From Rhodanobacter sp. Root480 (GTDB lineage Bacteria > Pseudomonadota > Gammaproteobacteria > Xanthomonadales > Rhodanobacteraceae), in the NCBI RefSeq assembly GCF_001426645.1, contig NZ_LMEX01000001.1:1432568-1496567 (forward strand): 64,000 bases of DNA. The letters are read 5' to 3'. The notes under the pieces were generated by a model. It saw only the letters and a list, made by a program, of their open reading frames with translations. It was not told the DNA's origin and did no database searches. This document shows, one piece after another, positions 57,181 to 64,000 of the stretch. Numbering within the stretch: position 1 is the stretch's first letter; every line of letters begins with the position of its first letter. The position numbers and the translations under genes were made by a program.

Positions 57181-57720
57181 TCAGTTGCGGAACGGGAAGC
57201 TGAACGCGGCCAGCAAGGCCTTGGCTTCGTCATCGGTCTTGGCGGTGGTGGTGATGGAAATATCCATACCGCGCAGCGCGTCGACCTGGTCGAAATCGAT
57301 CTCCGGGAAGATGATCTGTTCCTTGATGCCGAAGTTGTAGTTGCCACGGCCGTCGAATGCCTTCGCCGACACGCCGCGGAAATCGCGCACGCGGGGCAGC
57401 GAGACGTTGATCAGGCGGTCCATGAACTCCCACATCTGGGCGCGGCGCAAGGTGACCTTGCAACCGATCGGCCAGCCGTCACGGATCTTGAACGAGGCCA
57501 CGGAAACGCGCGCCTTGGTCGTGATCGGCTTCTGGCCGGAAAGCTTGGCCATATCGGCCACGGCATTCTCCAGCACTTTCTTGTTGCCGGCCGCTTCGCC
57601 CACGCCCATGTTCAGCGTGATCTTGGTGATGCGGGGAACCTGCATCACGTTCTGGTAGCCGAACTGCTCGGTGAGCTTCGCCACTACCTGCTCTTTATAA
57701 AACTTTTCAAGGCGCGTCAT
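57181..57720 (-). CDS. rplE: 50S ribosomal protein L5
   Basis: The protein has 179 residues, starting [20 protein letters not shown], with [16 protein letters not shown] and [18 protein letters not shown]5 binds 5S rRNA and contacts P-site tRNA and the 30S head. Confidence 0.99.
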   Translation of the reverse strand: MTRLEKFYKEQVVAKLTEQFGYQNVMQVPRITKITLNMGVGEAAGNKKVLENAVADMAKLSGQKPITTKARVSVASFKIRDGWPIGCKVTLRRAQMWEFMDRLINVSLPRVRDFRGVSAKAFDGRGNYNFGIKEQIIFPEIDFDQVDALRGMDISITTTAKTDDEAKALLAAFSFPFRN

Positions 57721-57731
57721 GATCGTGTTCC

Positions 57732-58046
57732 TTACGCGTCCACGACCTCGCCATTCGAACGGAACACGCGGACCTTGCGCCCATCTTCGAGCGTTTTGGT
57801 GCCGACGCGTTCACCCTTGTTCGTGGCGGGGTTGAACAGCTGCACATTGGAGAGATGGATCGAAGCTTCACGCTCGACGATACCGCCAGCCTGGTTGGCC
57901 TGCGGGTTCGGCTTGGTGTGGCGCTTGACCAGATTCACGTTGGAGACGAACACGCGCTCGCCTGCAACACGCAGCACATCGCCGCGTTGGCCCTTGTTTT
58001 TGCCGGTGATCACGAGGACCTGATCACCTTTACGGATACGGTTCAT
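57732..58046 (-). CDS. rplX: 50S ribosomal protein L24
   Basis: The protein has 104 residues. The N-terminal KOW motif is in [20 protein letters not shown]. It is an assembly initiator for 50S. It lies between rplN and rplE with 11-13-bp gaps. Confidence 0.99.
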   Translation of the reverse strand: MNRIRKGDQVLVITGKNKGQRGDVLRVAGERVFVSNVNLVKRHTKPNPQANQAGGIVEREASIHLSNVQLFNPATNKGERVGTKTLEDGRKVRVFRSNGEVVDA

Positions 58047-58059
58047 GTCTTGACTCCGC

Positions 58060-58428
58060 TCAGAGCACTTCAGGCGCGAGGGAGACGATCTTCATGAACT
58101 TCTCGCTGCGCAGCTCGCGGGTAACCGGCCCGAAAATACGGGTGCCGATCGGCTCGAGCTTGTTGTTGAGGAGGACCGCTGCATTGCCGTCGAAACGGAT
58201 CAGCGAACCATCGGGACGGCGCACGCCCTTGGCGGTACGAACCACCACGGCGCTGTACACCTCGCCCTTCTTTACCTTGCCGCGGGGAATCGCATCCTTC
58301 ACGGTGACCTTGATGACATCGCCGATCGCGGCGTAACGGCGCTTGGAGCCACCGAGCACCTTGATGCACATCAGTTCCTTCGCGCCGCTGTTGTCCGCTG
58401 CGGAGAGCGTGCTTTGCACCTGAATCAT
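58060..58428 (-). CDS. rplN: 50S ribosomal protein L14
   Basis: The protein has 122 residues from ATG 58428 ([19 protein letters not shown]), with the L14 signature [19 protein letters not shown] and the end [11 protein letters not shown]. First gene of the classical spc segment; 14 bp after rpsQ with no visible promoter. Confidence 0.99.
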   Translation of the reverse strand: MIQVQSTLSAADNSGAKELMCIKVLGGSKRRYAAIGDVIKVTVKDAIPRGKVKKGEVYSAVVVRTAKGVRRPDGSLIRFDGNAAVLLNNKLEPIGTRIFGPVTRELRSEKFMKIVSLAPEVL

Positions 58429-58442
58429 GTCTGCACCCTCCC

Positions 58443-58724
58443 TTAGACGCTGGCGCGCGTGATGATTTCGACCACACGGTGATGCTTGGTCTTGGACAAC
58501 GGACGGCACTCGGCGATACGTACGAGATCACCTTCGTTCGCACCCAGGTCGTCCTGCGCATGCAGCTTGGTCGACCGACGGATGATCTTGCCCAGCAGCC
58601 AATGCTGCACCTGGCGCTCGACCAGCACGGTGACCGTCTTGTTCATCTTGTTGCTGGTGACGCGACCCTCGAGGGTACGCGCCTGCTTCGCTTCTGCTTG
58701 AACTTCTTGATTGTTGGCGCTCAT
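58443..58724 (-). CDS. rpsQ: 30S ribosomal protein S17
   Basis: The protein has 93 residues. Core [22 protein letters not shown] and [20 protein letters not shown]. An N-terminal extension of about 15 residues (Gln/Ala/Glu-rich) precedes the domain, as is common. It binds early to 16S rRNA. Confidence 0.99.
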   Translation of the reverse strand: MSANNQEVQAEAKQARTLEGRVTSNKMNKTVTVLVERQVQHWLLGKIIRRSTKLHAQDDLGANEGDLVRIAECRPLSKTKHHRVVEIITRASV

Positions 58725-58736
58725 CTCGGCCGTCCC

Positions 58737-58922
58737 TTACTTCTTGCCGCCGAGCACGAACTTCGTGCGGGCGATGTCACGCCGAACGCGGCGAAGCTGG
58801 TGCGGCTGAGTGAGCTGGCCGGAACCCTTTTGCATGCGCAGGTTGAACTGCTCCTTGCGCAGGTCCAGCAGGTGCTGCTTCAACTCGTCGGCCGACTGGT
58901 TATTGATATCTTTGCTGGCCAT
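58737..58922 (-). CDS. rpmC: 50S ribosomal protein L29
   Basis: The protein has 61 residues from ATG 58922, which overlaps the rplP stop as [28 protein letters not shown] is the family core and [14 protein letters not shown] the end. It lies at the peptide exit tunnel near the trigger-factor site. Confidence 0.98.
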   Translation of the reverse strand: MASKDINNQSADELKQHLLDLRKEQFNLRMQKGSGQLTQPHQLRRVRRDIARTKFVLGGKK

Positions 58923-59335
58923 CACATCACCGCCCTGGTCACGAACTGGGTCTGCACGGACAGCTTCGCCGCCGCCAGACGGAACGCTTCACGCGCCGTG
59001 GTCTCGTCGAGACCCTCGATCTCGTAAAGCATGCGGCCGGGCTGGATCTGGGCAACCCAGAACTCGACGCTGCCCTTGCCGGCGCCCATACGCACTTCGA
59101 TCGGCTTCTTGGTGATCGGCTTGTCGGGGAACACACGGATCCACAACTTGCCGCCACGCTTGACGTAGCGCGTGATGCAACGACGGGCGGCCTCGATCTG
59201 ACGCGCGGTGATCGCACCGTGCGTGATCGCCTTCAGGCCATACTCGCCGAAACTGACGAGGTTGGCGCACTGGGCCAAGCCGTCGTTGCGGCCCTTGAAC
59301 TGCTTGCGGTATTTGGTTCGCTTAGGTTGCAACAT
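58922..59335 (-). CDS. rplP: 50S ribosomal protein L16
   Basis: The protein has 137 residues, starting [19 protein letters not shown], with [25 protein letters not shown] (in part) and [12 protein letters not shown]. It supports A-site tRNA positioning. An Arg near residue 81, the YcfD hydroxylation site in E. coli, falls in the RMGAGKG segment. Confidence 0.99.
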   Translation of the reverse strand: MLQPKRTKYRKQFKGRNDGLAQCANLVSFGEYGLKAITHGAITARQIEAARRCITRYVKRGGKLWIRVFPDKPITKKPIEVRMGAGKGSVEFWVAQIQPGRMLYEIEGLDETTAREAFRLAAAKLSVQTQFVTRAVM

Positions 59336-59346
59336 GGCAACTCTCC

Positions 59347-60099
59347 TTACTTCGCAGACCGCTCGCGGCGGCCGTCACCGGCCTCGCGACGCGAATCATT
59401 ACGACGACCTTCGCCACCCTCGCGGCGCGGCTGCGACGACTCGTCCTTCGACTCCTGGGTGGCCGCGGCGAGATCGAAGATTTCGCCCTTGAAGATCCAC
59501 ACCTTGATGCCGATGATGCCGTAGGTGGTTTTCGCCTCGGCAAAGCCGTAATCGATGTCGGCGCGCAGCGTATGCAGCGGCACGCGACCTTCGCGGCTCC
59601 ATTCGGAACGAGCGATCTCGGCACCGTTCAGACGACCGGACACGTTGATCTTGACGCCCAGCGCACCGAGGCGCATCGCGTTGCCGACCGAGCGCTTCAT
59701 CGCGCGGCGGAACATGATGCGGCGCTCCAGCTGCTGCGCGATCGACTCGGCAACCAGCTGCGCGTCGAGCTCGGGCTTGCGCACTTCGCTGACGTTGATG
59801 TGCGTCGGGACGCCCATCATGTCGCTGACTTCCTTGCGCAGCTTCTCGATATCCTCGCCCTTCTTGCCGATCACCACGCCCGGACGGGCGGTGTGGATCG
59901 TCACGCGTGCGGTCTTGGCCGGACGCTCGATCTGGATTTTCGAGATGCCGGCCTGGGCCAGCTTCTTCTTCAGCATGTCGCGAACCTTGATGTCAGCCAC
60001 GAGGTACGTGGCGTAATCGCGCTTGTTCGCATACCACTTCGAGTTCCAATCCTTGGCAATGCCGAGGCGGATACCGGTGGGATGAACTTTATGACCCAT
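59347..60099 (-). CDS. rpsC: 30S ribosomal protein S3
   Basis: The protein has 250 residues. [20 protein letters not shown] opens it, the KH domain has [15 protein letters not shown], and [20 protein letters not shown] marks the C-terminal domain. A Ser/Arg/Glu-rich tail of about 30 residues ([20 protein letters not shown]) extends it, as in several relatives. S3 forms the mRNA entry tunnel. Confidence 0.99.
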   Translation of the reverse strand: MGHKVHPTGIRLGIAKDWNSKWYANKRDYATYLVADIKVRDMLKKKLAQAGISKIQIERPAKTARVTIHTARPGVVIGKKGEDIEKLRKEVSDMMGVPTHINVSEVRKPELDAQLVAESIAQQLERRIMFRRAMKRSVGNAMRLGALGVKINVSGRLNGAEIARSEWSREGRVPLHTLRADIDYGFAEAKTTYGIIGIKVWIFKGEIFDLAAATQESKDESSQPRREGGEGRRNDSRREAGDGRRERSAK

Positions 60100-60114
60100 C
60101 GTCTATATCCTCGG

Positions 60115-60450
60115 TCAGTTGCCAACAACCACAGTGATGTGGCTGGTGCGTTTCAGGATGCGCGAACCGCGGCCCTTGGCCCTGGCGTACATGCGCTTCA
60201 TCGCCGGACCTTCGTCGACGAAGATGCTGGACACCTTCAGCTCGTCAACGTCGGCGCCGAGATTGTTCTCGGCATTGGCGACGGCCGAAAGCAGCACCTT
60301 GCGAACGAGGTGTGCGGCCTTCTTGTTGGTGTAGGTGAGCACGTCGCTGGCCCGGCCCACGGGAAGCCCGCGGACGAGATCAGCCACCAGGCGTGCCTTT
60401 TGCGCCGAGATGCGGGCGCCACGCAGGATCGCTTTGGCTTCAGTGCTCAT
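60115..60450 (-). CDS. rplV: 50S ribosomal protein L22
   Basis: The protein has 111 residues from ATG 60450, overlapping the rpsS stop (TGATG). Core [21 protein letters not shown] and the beta-hairpin region [21 protein letters not shown], which lines the exit tunnel near macrolide-resistance sites. Confidence 0.99.
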   Translation of the reverse strand: MSTEAKAILRGARISAQKARLVADLVRGLPVGRASDVLTYTNKKAAHLVRKVLLSAVANAENNLGADVDELKVSSIFVDEGPAMKRMYARAKGRGSRILKRTSHITVVVGN

Positions 60451-60722
60451 CACTTACCCTTCTTGTCGCCGACATGGCCCTTGAACGTACGGGTCACCGC
60501 GAACTCGCCGAGCTTGTGCCCGACCATGTTCTCGTTGATCAGGACGGGCACGTGCTGACGGCCGTTGTGGATGGCGATGGTCAAGCCGACCATTTCCGGC
60601 AGGATCATCGAGCGGCGCGACCAGGTCTTGATCGGACGCTTGTTGTTGGCGGAAACCGCAGCTTCCACCTTCTTTACGAGGTGAAGGTCGACGAACGGAC
60701 CTTTCTTCAGAGAGCGAGGCAT
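60450..60722 (-). CDS. rpsS: 30S ribosomal protein S19
   Basis: The protein has 90 residues, starting [19 protein letters not shown], with the signature [24 protein letters not shown] (in part). It is a head protein near the A-site finger. Confidence 0.99.
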   Translation of the reverse strand: MPRSLKKGPFVDLHLVKKVEAAVSANNKRPIKTWSRRSMILPEMVGLTIAIHNGRQHVPVLINENMVGHKLGEFAVTRTFKGHVGDKKGK

Positions 60723-60734
60723 GTCGGTTTCCTG

Positions 60735-61559
60735 TTACTTCGTACGACGACGCACGATGAACTGCTGCGTGCGCTTGTTGTTACGGGTCTTGTAACCCTT
60801 CGCCGGCGTGCCCCACGGGCTGACCGGATGACGACCACCGGAGGTCTTGCCTTCACCACCGCCGTGCGGATGGTCGACCGGGTTCATCACCACACCGCGA
60901 ACGGTCGGGCGGATACCCAGCCAGCGCTTGGCGCCGGCCTTGCCGAGCTTCTTCAGGCTGTGCTCGCCGTTGCCGACCTCACCGATGGTGGCGCGGCAAT
61001 CGACCGAGACGCGGCGCATTTCGCCGGAGCGAAGACGCAAGGTGGCGTAGCCGGACTCGCGGGCCACCAGCTGCACCGAGGCGCCGGCGCTGCGGGCAAT
61101 TTGCGCGCCCTTGCCCGGACGCAGCTCGATGCAATGGATCGTGCTGCCCATCGGGATGTTGCGCAGCTGCAGGCAGTTGCCGGCCTTGATCGGCGCGTCG
61201 CGACCGGACACCAGGCGATCGTCCACCTGCACGCCCTTGGGCGCGATGATGTAACGACGCTCGCCATCGGCGTAGCACAGCAGCGCGATGTGCGCGGTGC
61301 GGTTCGGATCGTATTCGATGCGCTCGACGCGGGCGGCGATGCCTTCCTTGTCACGCTTGAAATCGATGATGCGGTAGTGCTGCTTGTGACCGCCGCCGCG
61401 ATGACGCACGGTGATGCGGCCATGATGGTTGCGACCGCCGCTGCGGGACTGCGACTCGGTCAACGCCGCGTACGGCGCACCCTTGTACAGGCCTTCCGTC
61501 TTGACGCTGACGGCGTCGCGACGGCCTGGCGAGGTCGGCTTGTGGTTGATTAGTGCCAT
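60735..61559 (-). CDS. rplB: 50S ribosomal protein L2
   Basis: The protein has 274 residues, with [19 protein letters not shown] near the N-terminus and [19 protein letters not shown] near the C-terminus, holding the conserved His close to the peptidyl-transferase centre. Needed for subunit association. Confidence 0.99.
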   Translation of the reverse strand: MALINHKPTSPGRRDAVSVKTEGLYKGAPYAALTESQSRSGGRNHHGRITVRHRGGGHKQHYRIIDFKRDKEGIAARVERIEYDPNRTAHIALLCYADGERRYIIAPKGVQVDDRLVSGRDAPIKAGNCLQLRNIPMGSTIHCIELRPGKGAQIARSAGASVQLVARESGYATLRLRSGEMRRVSVDCRATIGEVGNGEHSLKKLGKAGAKRWLGIRPTVRGVVMNPVDHPHGGGEGKTSGGRHPVSPWGTPAKGYKTRNNKRTQQFIVRRRTK

Positions 61560-61576
61560 CTCAAAGAACTCCTGGC

Positions 61577-61870
61577 TCAGGCCTTGGCGGACACGTCGAT
61601 GGTCTGGCCATCGGCAAGACGCACATAGGCCTTGCGCTTGCCCTGGCGGCTGCCAGCGCGGAAACGGAAGGACTTGACCTTGCCTTTCGTGTTGACGAGG
61701 TTCACCTGCTCGACTTTCACGTCGAACAACTTCTCCACGGCAGCGCGGACATCGGCCTTGGTTGCCGCGGGGGCAACCACGAATACGTACTGGTTGTGCT
61801 CGGCCAGACGCGCCGATTTCTCGGAAATGTGCGGCGCGCGCAGCGTATCGAGAATGCGTTCGTTGTTCAT
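61577..61870 (-). CDS. rplW: 50S ribosomal protein L23
   Basis: The protein has 97 residues from ATG 61870, overlapping the rplD stop by [24 protein letters not shown] and [21 protein letters not shown] (in part) are diagnostic. It forms the docking site for trigger factor and SRP at the exit tunnel. Confidence 0.99.
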   Translation of the reverse strand: MNNERILDTLRAPHISEKSARLAEHNQYVFVVAPAATKADVRAAVEKLFDVKVEQVNLVNTKGKVKSFRFRAGSRQGKRKAYVRLADGQTIDVSAKA

Positions 61871-62469
61871 GCCAGCCACTCCTCGATCTTCTTCACCGCA
61901 TCGACCGTCACCACTACGTGGTCGGAGCCGACGAGGCTGACGGGGTTCAGGCCCATCACGTCCAGCACATGGATATAGGGGATGTTGCGCGCGGCCAGAA
62001 ACACCGACTCGGACGCATCTTCGGACACCAGCAGCACGCGACCGGAAACGTCCAGCTCGGCCAGCTTGGCAACCATCGCGGAGGTCTTCGGCGTCTCGAT
62101 GCCAAAGCTCTCGACCACCTTCAGGCGATCCTGACGAATCAGCTCGGAGAAAATCGAGCGGATCGCCACGCGGTAGGCCTTGCGGTTGACCTTCTGCTCG
62201 TAGCTGCGCGGCTTGGCGGCAAACGTGACACCGCCACCGATGAAGATCGGAGCGCGGTAATCGCCGTGACGGGCGCCGCCGCCCTTCTGCTTCTTGAACT
62301 TCTTGGTGGTACCGGACATCTCGCCACGCGAGAGCTGCGCCTTCGTACCGGCGCGGCCGGCGGCCTGATAGGCCACCACGACCTGATGAACCAGGGCCTT
62401 CTTGTACTCACCGCCGAACACTTCGTCGGACACGCTGAGCGACTTGGCACCAATGACATTGAGTTCCAT
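61867..62469 (-). CDS. rplD: 50S ribosomal protein L4
   Basis: The protein has 200 residues. The extended loop ([24 protein letters not shown], in part) reaches the exit tunnel. In E. coli L4 also represses its own S10 operon through the rpsJ leader; a long leader exists here (see 63455-63868) but I cannot show an L4 site. Confidence 0.99.
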   Translation of the reverse strand: MELNVIGAKSLSVSDEVFGGEYKKALVHQVVVAYQAAGRAGTKAQLSRGEMSGTTKKFKKQKGGGARHGDYRAPIFIGGGVTFAAKPRSYEQKVNRKAYRVAIRSIFSELIRQDRLKVVESFGIETPKTSAMVAKLAELDVSGRVLLVSEDASESVFLAARNIPYIHVLDVMGLNPVSLVGSDHVVVTVDAVKKIEEWLA

Positions 62470-62480
62470 GGCGTCTCTCC

Positions 62481-63122
62481 TCAGCTCTTCGTCGTCGGGC
62501 GGATGATGACGTCGCCACCGGTTGCACCGGGGACCGCGCCCTTCACCGCGATCAGATGACGCTCGGCGTCGACCTTGACCACTTCCAGACCCTGCTGCGT
62601 GCGGTTGACCGCACCCATGTGACCGGCCATCTTCTTGCCCGGGAAAACGCGACCCGGGGTCTGGCGCTGACCGATGGAACCCGGCGCGCGATGCGACAGC
62701 GAGTTACCGTGGGTAGCGTCACCCATCTTGAAGTTCCAGCGCTTGATCGTGCCCTGGAAACCCTTGCCCTTCGACACACCGGCAACATCGACGATCTGGC
62801 CGACGCTGAACACCTCGTCCGCCTTGATGTCGGCACCGACGCTGTACTTGCCGAGATCATCGGCGGACACGCGGAATTCCCACAAGCCACGACCCGGCTC
62901 GACCTTTGCCTTTGCGTAATGACCCTTCAGCGGCTGGGTCAACAGGTTCGCGCGCTTGGTGCCCGCTGCAACCTGGACGGCGCTGTAGCCATCGTTATCT
63001 TCCGTCTTCAGCTGGGTCACGCGATTCGGGGTCGCTTCGATCAGCGTCACCGGAATCGAGCGGCCATCTTCAGTGAAGAGGCGACTCATGCCGCATTTGC
63101 GGCCAACCAATCCGATACTCAT
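62481..63122 (-). CDS. rplC: 50S ribosomal protein L3
   Basis: The protein has 213 residues from ATG 63122 ([20 protein letters not shown]). The tip loop [20 protein letters not shown] contains the Gln that PrmB methylates in E. coli. It is an early 50S assembly protein. Confidence 0.99.
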   Translation of the reverse strand: MSIGLVGRKCGMSRLFTEDGRSIPVTLIEATPNRVTQLKTEDNDGYSAVQVAAGTKRANLLTQPLKGHYAKAKVEPGRGLWEFRVSADDLGKYSVGADIKADEVFSVGQIVDVAGVSKGKGFQGTIKRWNFKMGDATHGNSLSHRAPGSIGQRQTPGRVFPGKKMAGHMGAVNRTQQGLEVVKVDAERHLIAVKGAVPGATGGDVIIRPTTKS

Positions 63123-63142
63123 CTTCGTATCCTGTCTGTCGC

Positions 63143-63454
63143 TCAACCGAGCTTGATCTGAACATCGACGCCAGCGGCGAGATCAAGCTTCATGAGCGCG
63201 TCCACGGTTTTGTCGTTCGGGTCGACAATGTCGAGTACACGCTTGTGCGTGCGGGTCTCGTACTGATCGCGCGCATCCTTGTCCACATGCGGGGACGTGA
63301 GGATCGTGTAGCGCTCGATCTTGGTCGGGAGCGGGATCGGGCCGAGTACCGTTGCGCCAGTGCGCTTGGCGGTCTCGACAATCTCGCTGGCCGAGCGGTC
63401 GATCAGTCGGTGATCGTATGCCTTCAGCCGAATCCGAATCTTCTGGTTCGCCAT
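63143..63454 (-). CDS. rpsJ: 30S ribosomal protein S10 (NusE)
   Basis: The protein has 103 residues, with [20 protein letters not shown] and the loop [20 protein letters not shown] (in part). Besides its 30S role it binds NusB in antitermination. First gene of the S10 operon, preceded by a long leader with a promoter. Confidence 0.99.
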   Translation of the reverse strand: MANQKIRIRLKAYDHRLIDRSASEIVETAKRTGATVLGPIPLPTKIERYTILTSPHVDKDARDQYETRTHKRVLDIVDPNDKTVDALMKLDLAAGVDVQIKLG

Positions 63455-63572
63455 AACCGTGTCCTGTTGTCGAAAGAACGTAATGTGAAACGGAACGGCT
63501 TCTCACCGATCCGCACAACCTGTTTCTGCACCACATCGGGGCCGCAAACACGCCGCCCCAAATTCGAAAAGC

Positions 63573-63599
63573 CCAGGCGAACGTTGACGGCTCGCCTGG
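63573..63599 (-). terminator. Terminator-like hairpin in the rpsJ leader
   Basis: On the minus strand CCAGGCGA, an 11-nt loop, TCGCCTGG and then GCTTTTCG. It lies about 150 nt after the predicted transcription start and about 120 nt before rpsJ, a plausible attenuator. Confidence 0.5.
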
Positions 63600-63758
63600 A
63601 CCAGCATTTGCCTTCGCGCAAAAAAACCGATCATCGGCCATGCCTTTGATCGAGTGAGATTGCGAGGGCCGTCCTCGGCCAGCGAACTCGAAACACTTCC
63701 TGTGTCTCATTTCGCGGTAGATCGACGAAAACCATGTCCGTCGATAAGCAAGCTGCGA

Positions 63759-63787
63759 AGTATATCTGCAAACTTCCGCTTAGTGAA
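63759..63787 (-). promoter_or_regulatory. Sigma70-type promoter of the S10 operon
   Basis: The minus strand reads TTCACT (63787-63782), a 17-bp spacer, then TATACT (63764-63759). That is 4/6 and 5/6 to consensus with optimal spacing, and it is directed toward rpsJ. The start would be near 63752. Confidence 0.65.
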
Positions 63788-63831
63788 GCCCCCTCGACAT
63801 TTCAGTCGATGGGAACCTGCGCGGGAATGCA

Positions 63832-63858
63832 CACGAGGCCGCGCAAGGCGGCCTCGTG
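63832..63858 (-). terminator. Hairpin after tuf
   Basis: Perfect 11-bp inverted repeat CACGAGGCCGC / GCGGCCTCGTG with a 5-nt loop, 10 nt after the tuf stop. No U-tract follows, so termination may be partial. Confidence 0.6.
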
Positions 63859-63868
63859 ATTGACGGCT

Positions 63869-64000
<132 letters not shown>

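Larger units (their letters stand above)
63455..63868 (-). other. S10 operon leader and tuf-rpsJ intergenic region
   Basis: The 414-bp gap holds no gene. From the promoter at 63759-63787 it would yield a leader of about 300 nt before rpsJ, with at least one terminator-like hairpin (63573-63599). A separate hairpin follows tuf at 63832-63858. Long leaders of this operon are used for L4-mediated autoregulation in E. coli; function here is inferred from position only. Confidence 0.6.

Overview
The window is a chromosomal housekeeping segment of a high-GC gammaproteobacterium, most likely Xanthomonadales/Lysobacterales and perhaps Rhodanobacteraceae (Rhodanobacter/Dyella-like). This placement is an inference. 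It rests on protein flavour, on the petABC-sspAB and pilB-pilC-pilD-coaE arrangements, on a large Oar-type TonB receptor, and on an S10-spc-alpha ribosomal cluster with no rpmJ between secY and rpsM. I see no prophage, insertion sequence, integron, CRISPR array or rRNA.

Left part (1-13.9 kb). A type IV pilus minor-pilin operon (pilV-pilW-pilX-pilY1, minus strand) has pilY1 cut by the left edge. Then come tRNA-Thr(CGU), a secreted GH39 glycosidase, tRNA-Asn(GUU), the LOG-family nucleotidase ppnN, a 1088-residue TonB-dependent Oar-like receptor, and an OlsF-like two-domain acyltransferase.

Middle part (13.9-30.7 kb). MarC-family membrane protein; an SDR overlapping monothiol glutaredoxin grxD, divergent from Fe-superoxide dismutase sodB; purE-purK; a Trm112-like protein; a DUF1631 gene overlapping nadC; a DUF3301 membrane-anchored protein; sspA-sspB downstream of the cytochrome bc1 operon petA-petB-petC; a DegS/AlgW-type periplasmic protease; a lytic transglycosylase; and miaB.

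Right-middle part (30.7-49.5 kb). pilB-pilC-pilD-coaE (pilus assembly ATPase, platform protein, prepilin peptidase, then CoA synthesis) runs convergently into tldD, yhdP and rng. A mechanosensitive channel is divergent from a PP-loop ATPase plus a Mug-like DNA glycosylase. Two overlapping c-type cytochrome genes (three and two haem sites), then overlapping dsbB and a class II DAHP synthase, complete this part.

Right end (49.5-64 kb). The S10, spc and alpha ribosomal operons run continuously on the minus strand from rpsJ to rplQ, with rpoA and secY included. A convincing sigma70-type promoter and a roughly 300-nt leader precede rpsJ. The 3' end of tuf lies at the right edge.

The window is mostly ordinary core genome, and I did not find a clearly new defence, secretion or biosynthetic system. 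The items most worth a second look are: a DNA glycosylase whose motif-1 Asn appears replaced by Ala; an SDR lacking the canonical catalytic Ser; PilB with an altered tetracysteine motif; pilB-pilC with no pilA beside them; AT-richer composition of pilY1; a palindrome upstream of the TonB receptor; and an inverted-repeat element between rpoA and rplQ.
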